This document shows, in pieces, positions 15,032 to 23,450 of a stretch of 25,084 nt of DNA. Source of the stretch: Gammaproteobacteria bacterium (GTDB lineage Bacteria; Pseudomonadota; Gammaproteobacteria; Poriferisulfidales; Poriferisulfidaceae). The stretch is taken from contig RKRZ01000188.1 of the NCBI GenBank assembly GCA_007571105.1, positions 1-25,084 of the forward strand. Reading direction: 5' to 3'. The notes beneath the pieces were generated by a model. That model was not told the DNA's origin. It was given only the letters and a program-made list of their open reading frames with translations, and did no database searches. How positions within the stretch are numbered: position 1 is the first letter of the stretch; the number at the start of each line of letters is the position of its first letter. A program made the translations under genes and the position numbers.

Positions 15032-16377
15032 TCAGTTTAGCAGTTTTCGCTTGATGTTCTTATAGGCATCACGAATGCTTTGGCTTTCTCCGCCGATACT
15101 GTCGTCCTCGCCGTTGAGGATGGCGTCGATTTTATGGCAGGCGTGCAGGACGGTGGTGTGGTCACGCCCGCCGAAGGCTTCTCCGATGGAAGCCAGGCTC
15201 ATGGAGGTCAACTCGTGCGTCAGCTTCATCGCCAGCTGGCGCGGAACCACGATCTCTTTAGGCCGGCGCCGAGAACGGATGGCTTCTTCCGGGATTCCGA
15301 AGTATTCCGTGACGGTGGCGCGAATGCGCGAGACATTGATGAGCCGCTCGCGCACCGGCATGAGGTCGCGCAGCGCGTGGCGCGCAAAAGCGACATCAAT
15401 TTCGGCCTTCTCGATCCCGGCCTGCAGCAGCACGCGCGACAGCGCGCTCTCCAACTCCCGAATGCTGCCGATCATGTTCTCGCCGATGAAGTAAGCAACG
15501 TCATGCGGCAGGGTGACTCCGCGTTGCGCCGCTTTATTGAGAAGGATGGCGGCGCGGTGTTCGGTGCTGGGCGGATCAATGGCGGCAGAGAAGCCGCCGC
15601 CCAGGCGTGAAGACAGGCGCGTCTCAAGCCCGTCGATTTCTTTCGGATAGCGATCGCAGGTTGCGACGATCTGCCGTTGTTTGCCGACTAAGGCATTGAA
15701 TGTATGGAAAAATTCATCTTGCGAACGCTCCTTGCCGGCCAGGAATTGAATGTCGTCGATCAACAGCAGGTCGACGCTTCGATGAAAAGCCTTGAATTGT
15801 TCCACGCGCTTGTATTGCAGCGCGTTGACCAGCCCCTGCACGAACTGTTCGCAATGCAGGTAGACCACGTGAAGCTCCGGCTGGGTTTCCTGCACGTGGT
15901 TGCCGATGGCCTGCATCAGGTGTGTTTTGCCCAGCCCGACGCCGCCGTAGATCAGGAAGGGATTGAAATTGCTCTGGCCGGGTTCGCGGGCGATCTCGTT
16001 CGCCACGGTGTGCGCGATTTCGTTGGAGCGTCCGACAACAAATTTCTCGAACGTGAATCGCGGCAGCAGGGGGTCTTCAGAAGAGGGATTTTGCAGAGGC
16101 TGGGGGGGGGATTTTCGGCGGTCTCGGGAGAGCCGACCAGCAGCTTGACTTCTCTGACTTCGCTGTGAGCATGGTCTTCGGAGTGGATGAAGAAGTGTTC
16201 GATTCGGCCAAGAAAGCGGTTGCGGACCTGCTGGAGGACCACCAGATTGGGCGCCAGCAGACGAAGGATGTTGGAATCCTCCTCTGCGAACAGCGGGCGC
16301 AAAAAAGTATTGATTTCAGATTCGGGGAATTCCGTTTCCATTCGACGAAGACAAGCTTGCCAGGCAACAGAAGTCAC
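15032..16377 (-). CDS. dnaA: Chromosomal replication initiator DnaA, split by an apparent one-base frameshift
   Basis: AAA+ initiator that binds DnaA boxes and melts oriC. The N-terminal part reads in one frame from GTG at 16377 (MTSVAWQACLRRME, domain I) to the linker ...ETAENPPP. After nine Cs (plus-strand G9, 16102-16110) the rest continues in another frame: QPLQNPSSEDPLLPRFTFEKF, Walker A GGVGLGKTHL, Walker B LLLIDDIQFL, and the DNA-binding signature GGRDHTTVLHACHKI at the end. The span is 1346 bp; one more C would give 1347 bp, a 448-aa protein of normal length with no other defect. The frame carrying domain I extends to a TTG at 16452, but GTG 16377 gives the family-typical start with Trp near residue 6. 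Most likely a homopolymer sequencing error; slippage or a real mutation cannot be excluded. Confidence 0.9.
16102..16110. repeat. G9 homopolymer (C9 in dnaA) at the frameshift
   Basis: Nine consecutive Gs on the plus strand. The dnaA reading frames before and after it are offset so that a tract of ten (or seven) would restore the protein. It lies in the unconserved domain II linker, encoding consecutive prolines. Confidence 0.9.
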
Positions 16378-16651
16378 GAACCGAATCCCGAGAGTGCTCG
16401 TTTTCTTTTCCCCGTCTGGTGGAACAGGCGCGAAAATCGTGGAAAGGGCCAAGCACTATACGACATCCGAAAACCCGCCTCTGCAAGTATCGGAAATTTC
16501 AATAATATTGCTGAAAGCCCTTTTTTCAGAGTGCTTATATCTTATTGATATTAAATAATTTTGATGGGGTTAGGCGGAAGTTTTGCACAGAAATGACTGC
16601 AATTACAATAGCCTGGAGTCTTTGCGGTGCGGGCGCACTTTTCCGGTGGGC
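16378..16651. other. dnaA upstream region with an AT-rich block
   Basis: This 274-bp non-coding stretch lies between dnaA and the L,D-transpeptidase gene. Bases about 16498-16563 are strikingly AT-rich for this genome and include a short inverted repeat CTGAAA/TTTCAG. One near-match to a DnaA box, TTTTGCACA (8 of 9), lies at 16581-16589. A -10-like TATAGT (minus, 16460-16455) would start dnaA mRNA about 70 nt before the GTG, but the nearest -35-like TTGCAG is 20 bp away. It could hold the dnaA promoter, an unwinding element of a bipartite origin, or both. I see no gene in it. Confidence 0.45.
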
Positions 16652-17146
16652 CTACGGGTAGATTTCGATGGGCGTGTTGAGGTCCACCAGATCCCAGACC
16701 TCTTTCATGTGCATGTTGCTAAGCGCAATGCAGCCGTCCGTCCAATTGCGGCCGCTGAACATCAGCAGGCTGCGCTTTTCCAGACCCGGCATGCCGTGAA
16801 TCATGATGTCGCCGCCGGGAGATTTGCCGAGCGTGCGGGCGTGGACACGGTCGGCGGCATTCGGGTAGGACAACTTGATCGAGCGGTAAAACCGGCTTTT
16901 CGTGTTGCGCTGATACAGCAGGTAGCGCCCTTCCGGAGTGCGCAAGTCTCCTTGATGACGTTTGTGCCCGACCGGATTGCCGCCGAGATAGATCGGATAA
17001 CTGCGGACTTTGCGCTGCCCGGCCATCAGTGACAGTTGCTGTTCAGATTTGTAGACGACCACGCGGTCGATCGGGCTGTCGGCAACCGCGGTTGCCGGCA
17101 GCACAGCGCACAAGATCCCTCCCCAAAACAGGCGGCGCGTGCTCAT
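16652..17146 (-). CDS. L,D-transpeptidase (YkuD family), secreted
   Basis: Cysteine transpeptidase expected to act on peptidoglycan stem peptides in the periplasm, forming 3-3 cross-links or attaching proteins. At 164 aa it is a minimal single-domain form. A signal peptide ends near AVA-DS (about residue 22). The catalytic motif is present: IMIHG with His117 and, after about 20 residues, TDGCIALSN with the nucleophile Cys139. TPEGRY (70-75) is the usual substrate-side loop. The ATG at 17146 overlaps the stop of the M23 peptidase gene as ATGA, so the two cell-wall genes form an operon. No intrinsic terminator is visible after it. The exact role (cross-linking versus lipoprotein attachment) cannot be told from sequence. 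Confidence 0.92.
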   Translation of the reverse strand: MSTRRLFWGGILCAVLPATAVADSPIDRVVVYKSEQQLSLMAGQRKVRSYPIYLGGNPVGHKRHQGDLRTPEGRYLLYQRNTKSRFYRSIKLSYPNAADRVHARTLGKSPGGDIMIHGMPGLEKRSLLMFSGRNWTDGCIALSNMHMKEVWDLVDLNTPIEIYP

Positions 17147-17997
17147 GGCGCTGTGGCGGTGTCTGCCGATTCGGGCATCGGGCCGACCAAGAGCGCGGGG
17201 TCGACGCGGGTGTCAAACCAGTTCATGCGCCAATCCAGGTGCGGTCCCGTTGAGCGCCCGGTTGAGCCGACAGTCGCGAAGCGTTCGCCCCGACGGAGCT
17301 CTTGTCCGAGTTCGGCTTCGATGGCCTGCAGATGGAGGAACGTGGAGGAGACGCCATAGCCGTGATCCAGAATCACGGTGCCGCCGGTGTAGAACATGTC
17401 CGGGTGCGCCAGTGTGATGCGCCCGGAAGCCGGCGCATAGACTGGGGTGCCTTCCTCGGCTGCGATGTCGATGCCGTAGTGCGGATTGCGCGGTTCGCCA
17501 TTGAGGACGCGCGCACTGCCGTACACTCCGGTGATGACGCCTTCGACGGGCCATTGGAAACGCTCGGTGAACCCGAGCAGTGCGCTGGATTCGGCGCGGG
17601 CCTCGGCTACTTGCGCCTGGTCCTCGCGAATGCGCGTCAGGTCCTCTTCCTTGGGAGAAACCAGACGCGACGGCAACCCTTTAATGTGTTGCACCTGATA
17701 CTCGCGCGGCGCGATGCGCAAGGAATGTTGCGCCGTGGTGCCATCCGGGCTGGAGACGGTCAGGACGGAAGTCTCGGGATGATCGCGTCCGAAACCGAAG
17801 GTAAAGAACCCGTCCGGGGTGGTGGCGACAGGCTCGCCATCGAGCGTGACCTGTGCCCCGGGCGCGACCTGCCCGCGCAGCAAACCGCCTTGAGTCAGCG
17901 TGCCGTCCAGTGAGAGATCCATGGCGAGCAGGGCAGGGGCGCAGACGAGCAGCAGGGCGAGACCAAGTCGATGCGGCAAGAATGAGAGACAGCGCAT
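17143..17997 (-). CDS. M23-family (LytM-type) peptidoglycan peptidase with altered HxH motif
   Basis: Exported protein of 284 aa with a hydrophobic signal (LGLALLLVCAPALLA) ending near residue 25. An N-terminal beta-rich domain (about 27-95) is followed by a helical linker (about 115-145) and the M23 domain. Metal-site residues H173 and D177 (HYGID) and H222 (FLHL) are present. The closing motif is GPHLDW (H253-L-D255), where classical members have HxH with the second His binding zinc. Either Asp takes over as ligand or the protein is a non-catalytic regulator like EnvC/NlpD-type LytM proteins. The ATG at 17997 was chosen because the longer open frame (to 18180) would put 61 non-signal residues in front and overlap the ferritin gene. 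It is coupled to the downstream L,D-transpeptidase. A TATACT 11 bp upstream is a possible -10. Confidence 0.85.
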   Translation of the reverse strand: MRCLSFLPHRLGLALLLVCAPALLAMDLSLDGTLTQGGLLRGQVAPGAQVTLDGEPVATTPDGFFTFGFGRDHPETSVLTVSSPDGTTAQHSLRIAPREYQVQHIKGLPSRLVSPKEEDLTRIREDQAQVAEARAESSALLGFTERFQWPVEGVITGVYGSARVLNGEPRNPHYGIDIAAEEGTPVYAPASGRITLAHPDMFYTGGTVILDHGYGVSSTFLHLQAIEAELGQELRRGERFATVGSTGRSTGPHLDWRMNWFDTRVDPALLVGPMPESADTATAP

Positions 17998-18103
17998 TTG
18001 GGCGCGACAGTATACCGCCTGGGTCGGGGACAGGTTGTAGAATGGAACGGACAGGGAAGGACTCGCAGTTCTTTTTGGAAACTTCGTCTGCAGGAGCGAA
18101 ATC
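17998..18103. promoter_or_regulatory. Divergent region between the M23 peptidase and ferritin genes
   Basis: This 106-bp gap must promote both directions. A TAGAAT (plus, 18038-18043) could be the -10 for the ferritin gene, and TATACT (minus, 18014-18009) the -10 for the M23 gene. No good -35 pairs with either. No Fur-like palindrome was seen. Confidence 0.3.
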
Positions 18104-18646
18104 ATGGCAGAAACCTTCACGATGGATCTGGAAGCCATTCGCGAGCGCGCGCGCCGGAAAATGGAGGACGGCGCGGTCACCGGCGCCTATGGGGCCGACG
18201 TCAATCAGGTCATTGATGTGTTGAATGAGGTGCTGGCGACCGAGATCGTCTGCGTGCTGCGCTATCGCAACCACTACTACATGGCGAGCGGGGTGAATTC
18301 GCCGACCGTGGCGGCGGAGTTTCTCGAGCACGCCAACGAGGAGCAGATGCATGCGGACTGGGCGGCGCAGCGGATCACGCAATTGGGCGGCGCACCGAAT
18401 TTCAACCCGGAAGGCCTGGCGACGCGGGCGCATGCGGAATATGCGGAGGGCGAGACTCTGGACGAGATGATTCGCGAGGACCTGGTCGCGGAGCGAATCG
18501 CGATTGAGACCTATTCGGAGATCATTCGTTGGCTGAAAGACAACGATCCGACCACCCGGCGGATGATCGAGGACATTCTGAAAATGGAAGAGGAACACGC
18601 CGACGATTTGGCCAACCTGCTGGAGATGGTGGAAAGCGGCGCATAA
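18104..18646 (+). CDS. Bacterioferritin-like diiron protein
   Basis: Ferritin-superfamily four-helix-bundle protein, 180 aa. Residues fit a bacterioferritin-type dinuclear iron centre: E47 with Tyr54 seven residues later, E80-x2-H83, E130 and E162-x2-H165. This matches the E-Y, ExxH, E, ExxH order of E. coli Bfr, but the heme-ligand Met region is not recognisable. The 20-30 residue N-terminal extension before helix A and the single Cys50 differ from classical Bfr, so it may belong to the Dps-like/BFR-like group. The ATG at 18104 has a good CAGGAG ribosome site. It is divergent from the M23 gene (106-bp gap) and followed after about 20 bp by tRNA-Val. Likely role: oxidise and store iron or consume peroxide. 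Confidence 0.82.
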   Translation: MAETFTMDLEAIRERARRKMEDGAVTGAYGADVNQVIDVLNEVLATEIVCVLRYRNHYYMASGVNSPTVAAEFLEHANEEQMHADWAAQRITQLGGAPNFNPEGLATRAHAEYAEGETLDEMIREDLVAERIAIETYSEIIRWLKDNDPTTRRMIEDILKMEEEHADDLANLLEMVESGA

Positions 18647-18667
18647 CCGCGATCCTGGGCGAGAGAC

Positions 18668-18744
<77 letters not shown>

Positions 18745-18868
18745 GTCTCAGGCCCCCAAGGTTTATAATCGCAAGGCATTGATGCCGCCTGAATTGGTTG
18801 CTGATGAGACTCGCAGGAACGTCTTCTGAAAAGTTTGAAATCCACCGCCCGAAGAGGCCGGAGGCCTG
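18745..18868 (+). promoter_or_regulatory. Leader and possible promoter of the nuo operon
   Basis: This 124-bp gap between tRNA-Val and nuoA holds a perfect TATAAT at 18764-18769, but no matching -35 at 16-18 bp, which would fall in the tRNA 3' end. Downstream there is a short palindrome GGCAT-TG-ATGCC, and the nuoA ribosome site GGAGG lies within GGCC-GGA-GGCC, which could fold. No small gene is evident. Confidence 0.4.
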
Positions 18869-19225
18869 ATGCTTGACGAGTATCTGGCGGTGTTGTTGTT
18901 CCTGGGGCTGGGCGGTGGCATCGGGGTGGCGACGCTGATGGTCAGCTGGCTGCTTGCGCCGCGCGAGCCGAATCCGGAGAAGGTGCTGCCGTACGAGTGC
19001 GGATTCGACGCCCTCGGCGATGCCCGCATGAGCTTTGATGTGCGCTACTACCTGGTGGTGATCCTGTTTGTGCTGTTTGATTTGGAGGTGGCGTTTCTGT
19101 TTCCGTGGGCGGTGGCGCTGCAGGACGTGGGCACTTATGGCCTGATCAGCATGGCGGTGTTTCTGCTGCTGCTGGCGGCCGGCTTTATTTATGAGCTGCG
19201 CCGGGGAGCGCTGGAATGGGATTGA
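18869..19225 (+). CDS. nuoA: NADH-quinone oxidoreductase subunit A
   Basis: Small membrane subunit of complex I, 118 aa, with three hydrophobic segments (about 7-27, 60-80 and 88-108). The conserved loop PYECGFDALGDARMSFDVRYYL and the acidic FDLEVAFLFPW motif identify it. Together with NuoH/J it lines the quinone and proton-coupling region. The ATG at 18869 follows a clear GGAGG. It is the first gene of the nuo operon and overlaps nuoB by 10 bp. Confidence 0.97.
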   Translation: MLDEYLAVLLFLGLGGGIGVATLMVSWLLAPREPNPEKVLPYECGFDALGDARMSFDVRYYLVVILFVLFDLEVAFLFPWAVALQDVGTYGLISMAVFLLLLAAGFIYELRRGALEWD

Positions 19226-19731
19226 GTCTGCCCGAACAGGAGCCGGTCTGGCCGCAATCGGCCGGCACGCTCAAGCAGGAAGGATTTATGGTCACCAGCG
19301 CGGATTCGCTGGTGCGCTGGGCCCGCTCCGGTTCGTTGTGGCCGATGACTTTTGGGCTGGCCTGCTGCGCAGTCGAAATGATGCATGCGGGGGCGGCGCG
19401 CTATGACCTGGACCGTTTCGGCATGCTGTTTCGCCCGAGTCCGCGGCAGTCGGATGTCATGATCGTGGCCGGCACGCTGGTCAATAAGATGGCGCCGGCG
19501 TTGCGGCGGGTGTACGACCAGATGCCGGAGCCCAAATGGGTGATCTCGATGGGCTCGTGCGCGAACGGTGGGGGCTACTATCACTATTCGTACTCCGTCG
19601 TACGCGGTTGCGACCGGATTGTGCCGGTAGACATTTATGTCCCGGGCTGCCCGCCGACCGCGGAGGCCCTGCTTTACGGCATTCTGCAACTGCAGCACAA
19701 AATCCGCCGCGCACGCAAGAAGGCCCGCTGA
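19216..19731 (+). CDS. nuoB: NADH-quinone oxidoreductase subunit B
   Basis: Carries cluster N2, the terminal [4Fe-4S] centre that passes electrons to quinone, 171 aa. Ligands are the tandem Cys50-Cys51 (GLACCAVEMMH), Cys115 (GSCANGGG) and Cys145 (VPGCPPTAEAL). The start at 19216 overlaps the end of nuoA by 10 bp; a later in-frame Met25 would remove the N-terminal extension but would still leave the core. A basic tail (HKIRRARKKAR) ends the protein. Confidence 0.97.
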   Translation: MGLSLPEQEPVWPQSAGTLKQEGFMVTSADSLVRWARSGSLWPMTFGLACCAVEMMHAGAARYDLDRFGMLFRPSPRQSDVMIVAGTLVNKMAPALRRVYDQMPEPKWVISMGSCANGGGYYHYSYSVVRGCDRIVPVDIYVPGCPPTAEALLYGILQLQHKIRRARKKAR

Positions 19732-19746
19732 TCTAGAGGCCGCTGA

Positions 19747-20424
19747 ATGGATTCGGCCGAGACAGCTCCAAACCATGCGCTGGCCGAGCGTTTGGGTGAG
19801 CGGGCCCAGTGGCAGGAGCACGCGGACGGGCCGGCCCTGGAAGTGGCGGCGGCGGATTTGCTGGAAGTCATGAGCCTCTTGCGCGATGATCCCGAGGCGC
19901 GCTTTGAGCAATTGATGGACCTCGCCGGCATGGACTATGCCGAATTCGGCCAGAGCGAGTGGAAGACCGAACAGGCGAGTGCGACCGGATTCTCCCGCGC
20001 CGTGCATCCGGCGACCTCCGCACGCTATTCTTTCGATGCGCCGCATCCGCCGATCTCCGGCGAGCGCCGTTTTGCCGTGGTCTATCACCTGCTGTCGTTG
20101 AGCCGCAATCAGCGTCTGCGCGTGCGCGCCTATTGCGAGGACGGGGAATGGCCCTCCGTGCCGTCGGTTCGGGAACTCTGGCGTTGCGCCGACTGGTACG
20201 AGCGCGAGGCCTTTGATCTGTTCGGCATCGTGTTTGAAGGCCACCCGGACCTGCGCCGCATCCTGACCGATTACGGCTTCATCGGCCATCCGCTGCGCCG
20301 CGACTTCCCGCTCAGCGGACACATGGAGGTGCGTTACGATCCCGAATTGCGCCGGGTGGTGTACGAACCGGTCTCGATCGAGGCGCGCGTGGGCGTTCCC
20401 CGGGTGTTGCGGGAGACGGCCTGA
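19747..20424 (+). CDS. nuoC: NADH-quinone oxidoreductase subunit C
   Basis: 30-kDa-type peripheral arm subunit, 225 aa, separate from NuoD (in E. coli the two are fused). The family signature is clear: DWYEREAFDLFGIVFEGHPD followed by RRILTDYGF and HPLRRDFPLSG. It has no cofactor and packs against NuoD and NuoB. It starts 15 bp after nuoB with a modest AGAGG site, and its TGA shares one base with the nuoD ATG (TGATG). Confidence 0.96.
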   Translation: MDSAETAPNHALAERLGERAQWQEHADGPALEVAAADLLEVMSLLRDDPEARFEQLMDLAGMDYAEFGQSEWKTEQASATGFSRAVHPATSARYSFDAPHPPISGERRFAVVYHLLSLSRNQRLRVRAYCEDGEWPSVPSVRELWRCADWYEREAFDLFGIVFEGHPDLRRILTDYGFIGHPLRRDFPLSGHMEVRYDPELRRVVYEPVSIEARVGVPRVLRETA

Positions 20425-21692
20425 TGACGGAAATTCACAACTACACAATGAACTTCGGGCCGCAGCATCCGGCCTCGCACGGCGTGCTGCGCCTGGTGAT
20501 GGAGCTCGACGGCGAAGTGGTGCGCCAGATTGATCCGCACATCGGCCTGCTGCACCGCGGCACCGAGAAGCTTGCCGAGAGCAAGCCGTACAACCAGAGC
20601 ATCGGTTACATGGACCGGCTCGACTACGTGTCGATGATGTGCAACGAGCACGCCTATGTTCGCGCGATGGAGCAGTTGCTGGAGATTGCGCCGCCGATTC
20701 GCGCGCAATACATCCGGGTCCTGTTCGATGAAATCACCCGAATTCTGAACCATTTGTTGTGGCTGGGCGCGCACGCGCTGGACATTGGCGCGAGCAGCGT
20801 GTTTTTGTACACCTTCCGCGAGCGCGAGGACTTAATGGACTGTTATGAAGCCGTCTCGGGCGCCCGCATGCATGCGACGTATTACCGCCCGGGCGGGGTG
20901 CATCGGGACCTGCCGCAGAAAATGCCGCGCTACGAAGCACCGCGCTTCTCTGCCCTGTCGCGCAAAGTTCGCCACACACTTAAATGGCGCAATCGCGACC
21001 GCGGCGGCAGCCTGCTGGATTTCCTCGAGACGTTTTCCGAACGCTTCCCGCGCTGCGTCGATGAGTACGAGGGTCTGCTGACGGACAACCGGATCTGGAA
21101 GCAGCGCACCGTGGACATTGGCGTGGTCAGTCCGGAACAGGCGCTGCAGTGGGGGTTCACCGGACCCATGCTGCGCGGTTCGGGGGTGTCCTGGGATTTG
21201 CGCAAGCGCCAGCCTTATGCGGTGTACGAAGCGCTTGATTTTGACGTGCCGGTCGGCACCCGCGGCGATTGCTACGATCGCTATCTGGTGCGCGTCGAAG
21301 AGATGCGCCAGTCCAACCGGATCATCAAGCAGTGCATCGATTGGTTGCGGGAAAATCCCGGACCGGTTATCTCGGACAATCACAAGATCACCCCGCCGCC
21401 TCGCCCGCGCCTGGAATACGACATGGAAGCGCTGATCCACCACTTCAAACTGTTCTCCGAAGGCTTCTGCATTCCGCCGGGGGAGACGTACGCGGCGGTG
21501 GAGCACCCGAAAGGCGAGTTTGGCATCTATCTGGTATCGGACGGCGCCAACAAGCCGTACCGACTCAAGATTCGGGCGCCGGGCTTTGCCCATCTGGCCG
21601 CGCTTGATGAATTGGCGCGCGGGCATATGCTGGCGGATGTGGTGGCCTTGCTCGGCACGCTGGATCTGGTGTTTGGCGAGGTGGACCGATGA
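20424..21692 (+). CDS. nuoD: NADH-quinone oxidoreductase subunit D
   Basis: 49-kDa-type subunit that forms the quinone-binding pocket with NuoB, 422 aa. The N-terminus NFGPQHPASHGVLRLVMELDGE is diagnostic, including the quinone-proximal His in PASHG. GLLHRGTEKL, YMDRLDYVSMM and the C-terminal GEFGIYLVSDG and LGTLDLVFGEVDR motifs are also present. Translation is coupled to nuoC (TGATG), and nuoE starts in an ATGA overlap. Confidence 0.98.
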   Translation: MTEIHNYTMNFGPQHPASHGVLRLVMELDGEVVRQIDPHIGLLHRGTEKLAESKPYNQSIGYMDRLDYVSMMCNEHAYVRAMEQLLEIAPPIRAQYIRVLFDEITRILNHLLWLGAHALDIGASSVFLYTFREREDLMDCYEAVSGARMHATYYRPGGVHRDLPQKMPRYEAPRFSALSRKVRHTLKWRNRDRGGSLLDFLETFSERFPRCVDEYEGLLTDNRIWKQRTVDIGVVSPEQALQWGFTGPMLRGSGVSWDLRKRQPYAVYEALDFDVPVGTRGDCYDRYLVRVEEMRQSNRIIKQCIDWLRENPGPVISDNHKITPPPRPRLEYDMEALIHHFKLFSEGFCIPPGETYAAVEHPKGEFGIYLVSDGANKPYRLKIRAPGFAHLAALDELARGHMLADVVALLGTLDLVFGEVDR

Positions 21693-22177
21693 GCGTGAGT
21701 CTGAGCACGGAGTTGTGTACGCGAATCGATGCGTGGGTGCGCCGCTTTCCTGCCGAGCATCGCCGCTCGGCTGTGCTCGGAGCGCTGCGGGAGACGCAGA
21801 AAGAGTACGGACATCTGACCCCGGAGCGAATGGACGCGGTGGCGCAGTATCTGGAATTGCCGGCGATCCAGGTCTACGAAGTCGGCTCCTTCTATACCGG
21901 GTTCAATCACCAGGAGGTGGGGCAGCGAACCATCTCGGTGTGCACCAACATCTCCTGCTGGCTGCGCGGCGGCGAAGAAATTCTGAACCACTTGAGTGAA
22001 CGCTTGGGCGTGGCGCCCGGCGAGTCGACCGAGGACGGGCGCTTTTTTCTGAAACAGGAAGAGGAGTGTCTGGCTGCCTGCTGCGGCGCGCCGATGATGC
22101 AGATCGATCATGTCTACCATGAGAACCTGACGCCGGAACGGGTCGATAAGATTCTGGAGCGCCTGGCCGATGATTGA
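21689..22177 (+). CDS. nuoE: NADH-quinone oxidoreductase subunit E
   Basis: 24-kDa-type subunit carrying [2Fe-2S] cluster N1a beside the FMN site, thioredoxin-like fold, 162 aa. Ligands are C85-x4-C90 and C127-x3-C131 (EECLAACCGAPMM). EVGSFYTGF and the preceding helical domain are typical. The start overlaps the nuoD stop (ATGA), and the end overlaps nuoF by 8 bp. Confidence 0.97.
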   Translation: MSVSLSTELCTRIDAWVRRFPAEHRRSAVLGALRETQKEYGHLTPERMDAVAQYLELPAIQVYEVGSFYTGFNHQEVGQRTISVCTNISCWLRGGEEILNHLSERLGVAPGESTEDGRFFLKQEEECLAACCGAPMMQIDHVYHENLTPERVDKILERLADD

Positions 22178-23450
22178 GCACCACAACAGTTACTGCTTCG
22201 CGACGATGGAGGCTGCGTCACCGTGGGCGCTTGAGACTTATGAGGCGCATGGCGGCTATTACGCCTGGCGCAAGATTTTGGAGACTCGTCCGCCGCGGCG
22301 AGAGGTGGTCGAGCAGGTCAAGGCCTCGGGATTGCGCGGGCGCGGCGGCGCCGGATTCCCGACCGGGCTGAAATGGAGTTTCATGCCGGATGTCGAGGAG
22401 AGTTATCTGGTCTGCAATGCGGACGAGTCGGAACCGGGCACCTGCAAGGACCGGGACATTCTGCGCTTCAACCCGCATGCCCTGATCGAGGGGATGGCCA
22501 TCGGCTGTTATGCGATCGGCGCGACGCACGGCTACATTTACTTGCGCGAGGAGTTCTGCGAGGAGCCGCATGAGCGTTTGTTGACGGCGATGGAAGAGGC
22601 CTACGCGCAGGGGTTGTTGGGAGAGAACATTCGCGACAGCGGCATCACCGTCGAGTTGCGCGACACGCTGGGGGCGGGCGCCTATATTTGCGGCGAAGAG
22701 ACCGCGCTGCTGGAGTCCCTGGAAGGCAAGAAAGGACTGCCGCGCTTCAAGCCGCCATTTCCGGCAAGTTACGGTCTGTGGGGCAAGCCGACCAGCGTCA
22801 ACAATGTCGAGAGTCTGGCGCTGGTGCCGGCGATTGTGCGCGACGGAGTCGAGCAATTTACCCAAGTCGGCACGGAGAAAAGTCCGGGCACCAAATGCTT
22901 TTCCGTCTCCGGACACGTCGCGCGGCCGGGCAACCATGAGTTGCCGCTGGGCACGCCGTTCGCCGATCTGCTCGAGCTGTGCGGCGGCGTGTGGAACAAC
23001 CGCCGCCTCAAGGCGGTGATTCCAGGCGGTTCTTCGGTGCCGGTGCTGCCGGCGTCGGCGATGGAGGGGCTGACGATGGATTTCGAAAGCATTGAAGCGG
23101 CTGGTTCCCTGCTGGGTTCGGGCGCGGTGATCGTGATGGACGACACCACCGACATGGTGCGCGCCCTGCAGCGCATTTCCCGGTTTTACTTCCACGAGTC
23201 GTGCGGCCAGTGCACGCCGTGTCGGGAAGGCACGGGCTGGCTGTATCGGGTGCTGACGCGCATCGTCGAAGGGCAGGGTGAGCCCCGCGACCTGGAGGTG
23301 CTCGACACGGTGCCGGCGCGGATTGACGGGCACACCATTTGTGCGTTGGGTGCCGCCGCCGCCTGGCCGGTGCAGAGTTTCCTGCGCCACTTTCGCGAGG
23401 AATTCGAGCATTACATCGAACATGGCCGCAGTCTGGTGACGCCGGCATGA
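22170..23450 (+). CDS. nuoF: NADH-quinone oxidoreductase subunit F
   Basis: NADH-oxidising subunit with FMN and [4Fe-4S] cluster N3, 426 aa. The FMN/NADH site has GRGGAGFPTG (57-66), NADESEPGTCKDR and GAYICGEETALLES. Cluster ligands are C345, C348 and C351 (SCGQCTPCREG) with C391 near the C-terminus. In the region after C391 the sequence reads GAAAAW where GDAAAW is more usual in my recollection; this is not a ligand. The ATG at 22170 lies inside the nuoE end, and the stop overlaps the nuoG start (ATGA). Confidence 0.97.
   Translation: MIEHHNSYCFATMEAASPWALETYEAHGGYYAWRKILETRPPRREVVEQVKASGLRGRGGAGFPTGLKWSFMPDVEESYLVCNADESEPGTCKDRDILRFNPHALIEGMAIGCYAIGATHGYIYLREEFCEEPHERLLTAMEEAYAQGLLGENIRDSGITVELRDTLGAGAYICGEETALLESLEGKKGLPRFKPPFPASYGLWGKPTSVNNVESLALVPAIVRDGVEQFTQVGTEKSPGTKCFSVSGHVARPGNHELPLGTPFADLLELCGGVWNNRRLKAVIPGGSSVPVLPASAMEGLTMDFESIEAAGSLLGSGAVIVMDDTTDMVRALQRISRFYFHESCGQCTPCREGTGWLYRVLTRIVEGQGEPRDLEVLDTVPARIDGHTICALGAAAAWPVQSFLRHFREEFEHYIEHGRSLVTPA

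Noticed and set aside
15865..15890. CACGTG-containing sequence in dnaA as a third parS
   Set aside because: Only the central hexamer matches; the flanking half-sites are not palindromic.
15032..16006. A short DnaA starting at the GTG at 16006
   Set aside because: The residue is an internal Val of HTVANEIAREP in the AAA+ domain; the conserved sequence continues upstream in the same frame (RFTFEKFVVG), so this is not a genuine start.
15032..16377. dnaA as a decayed pseudogene
   Set aside because: Both sides of the frameshift are perfectly conserved with no other stop or deletion, and the break is at a homopolymer; decay of the only visible dnaA is unlikely.
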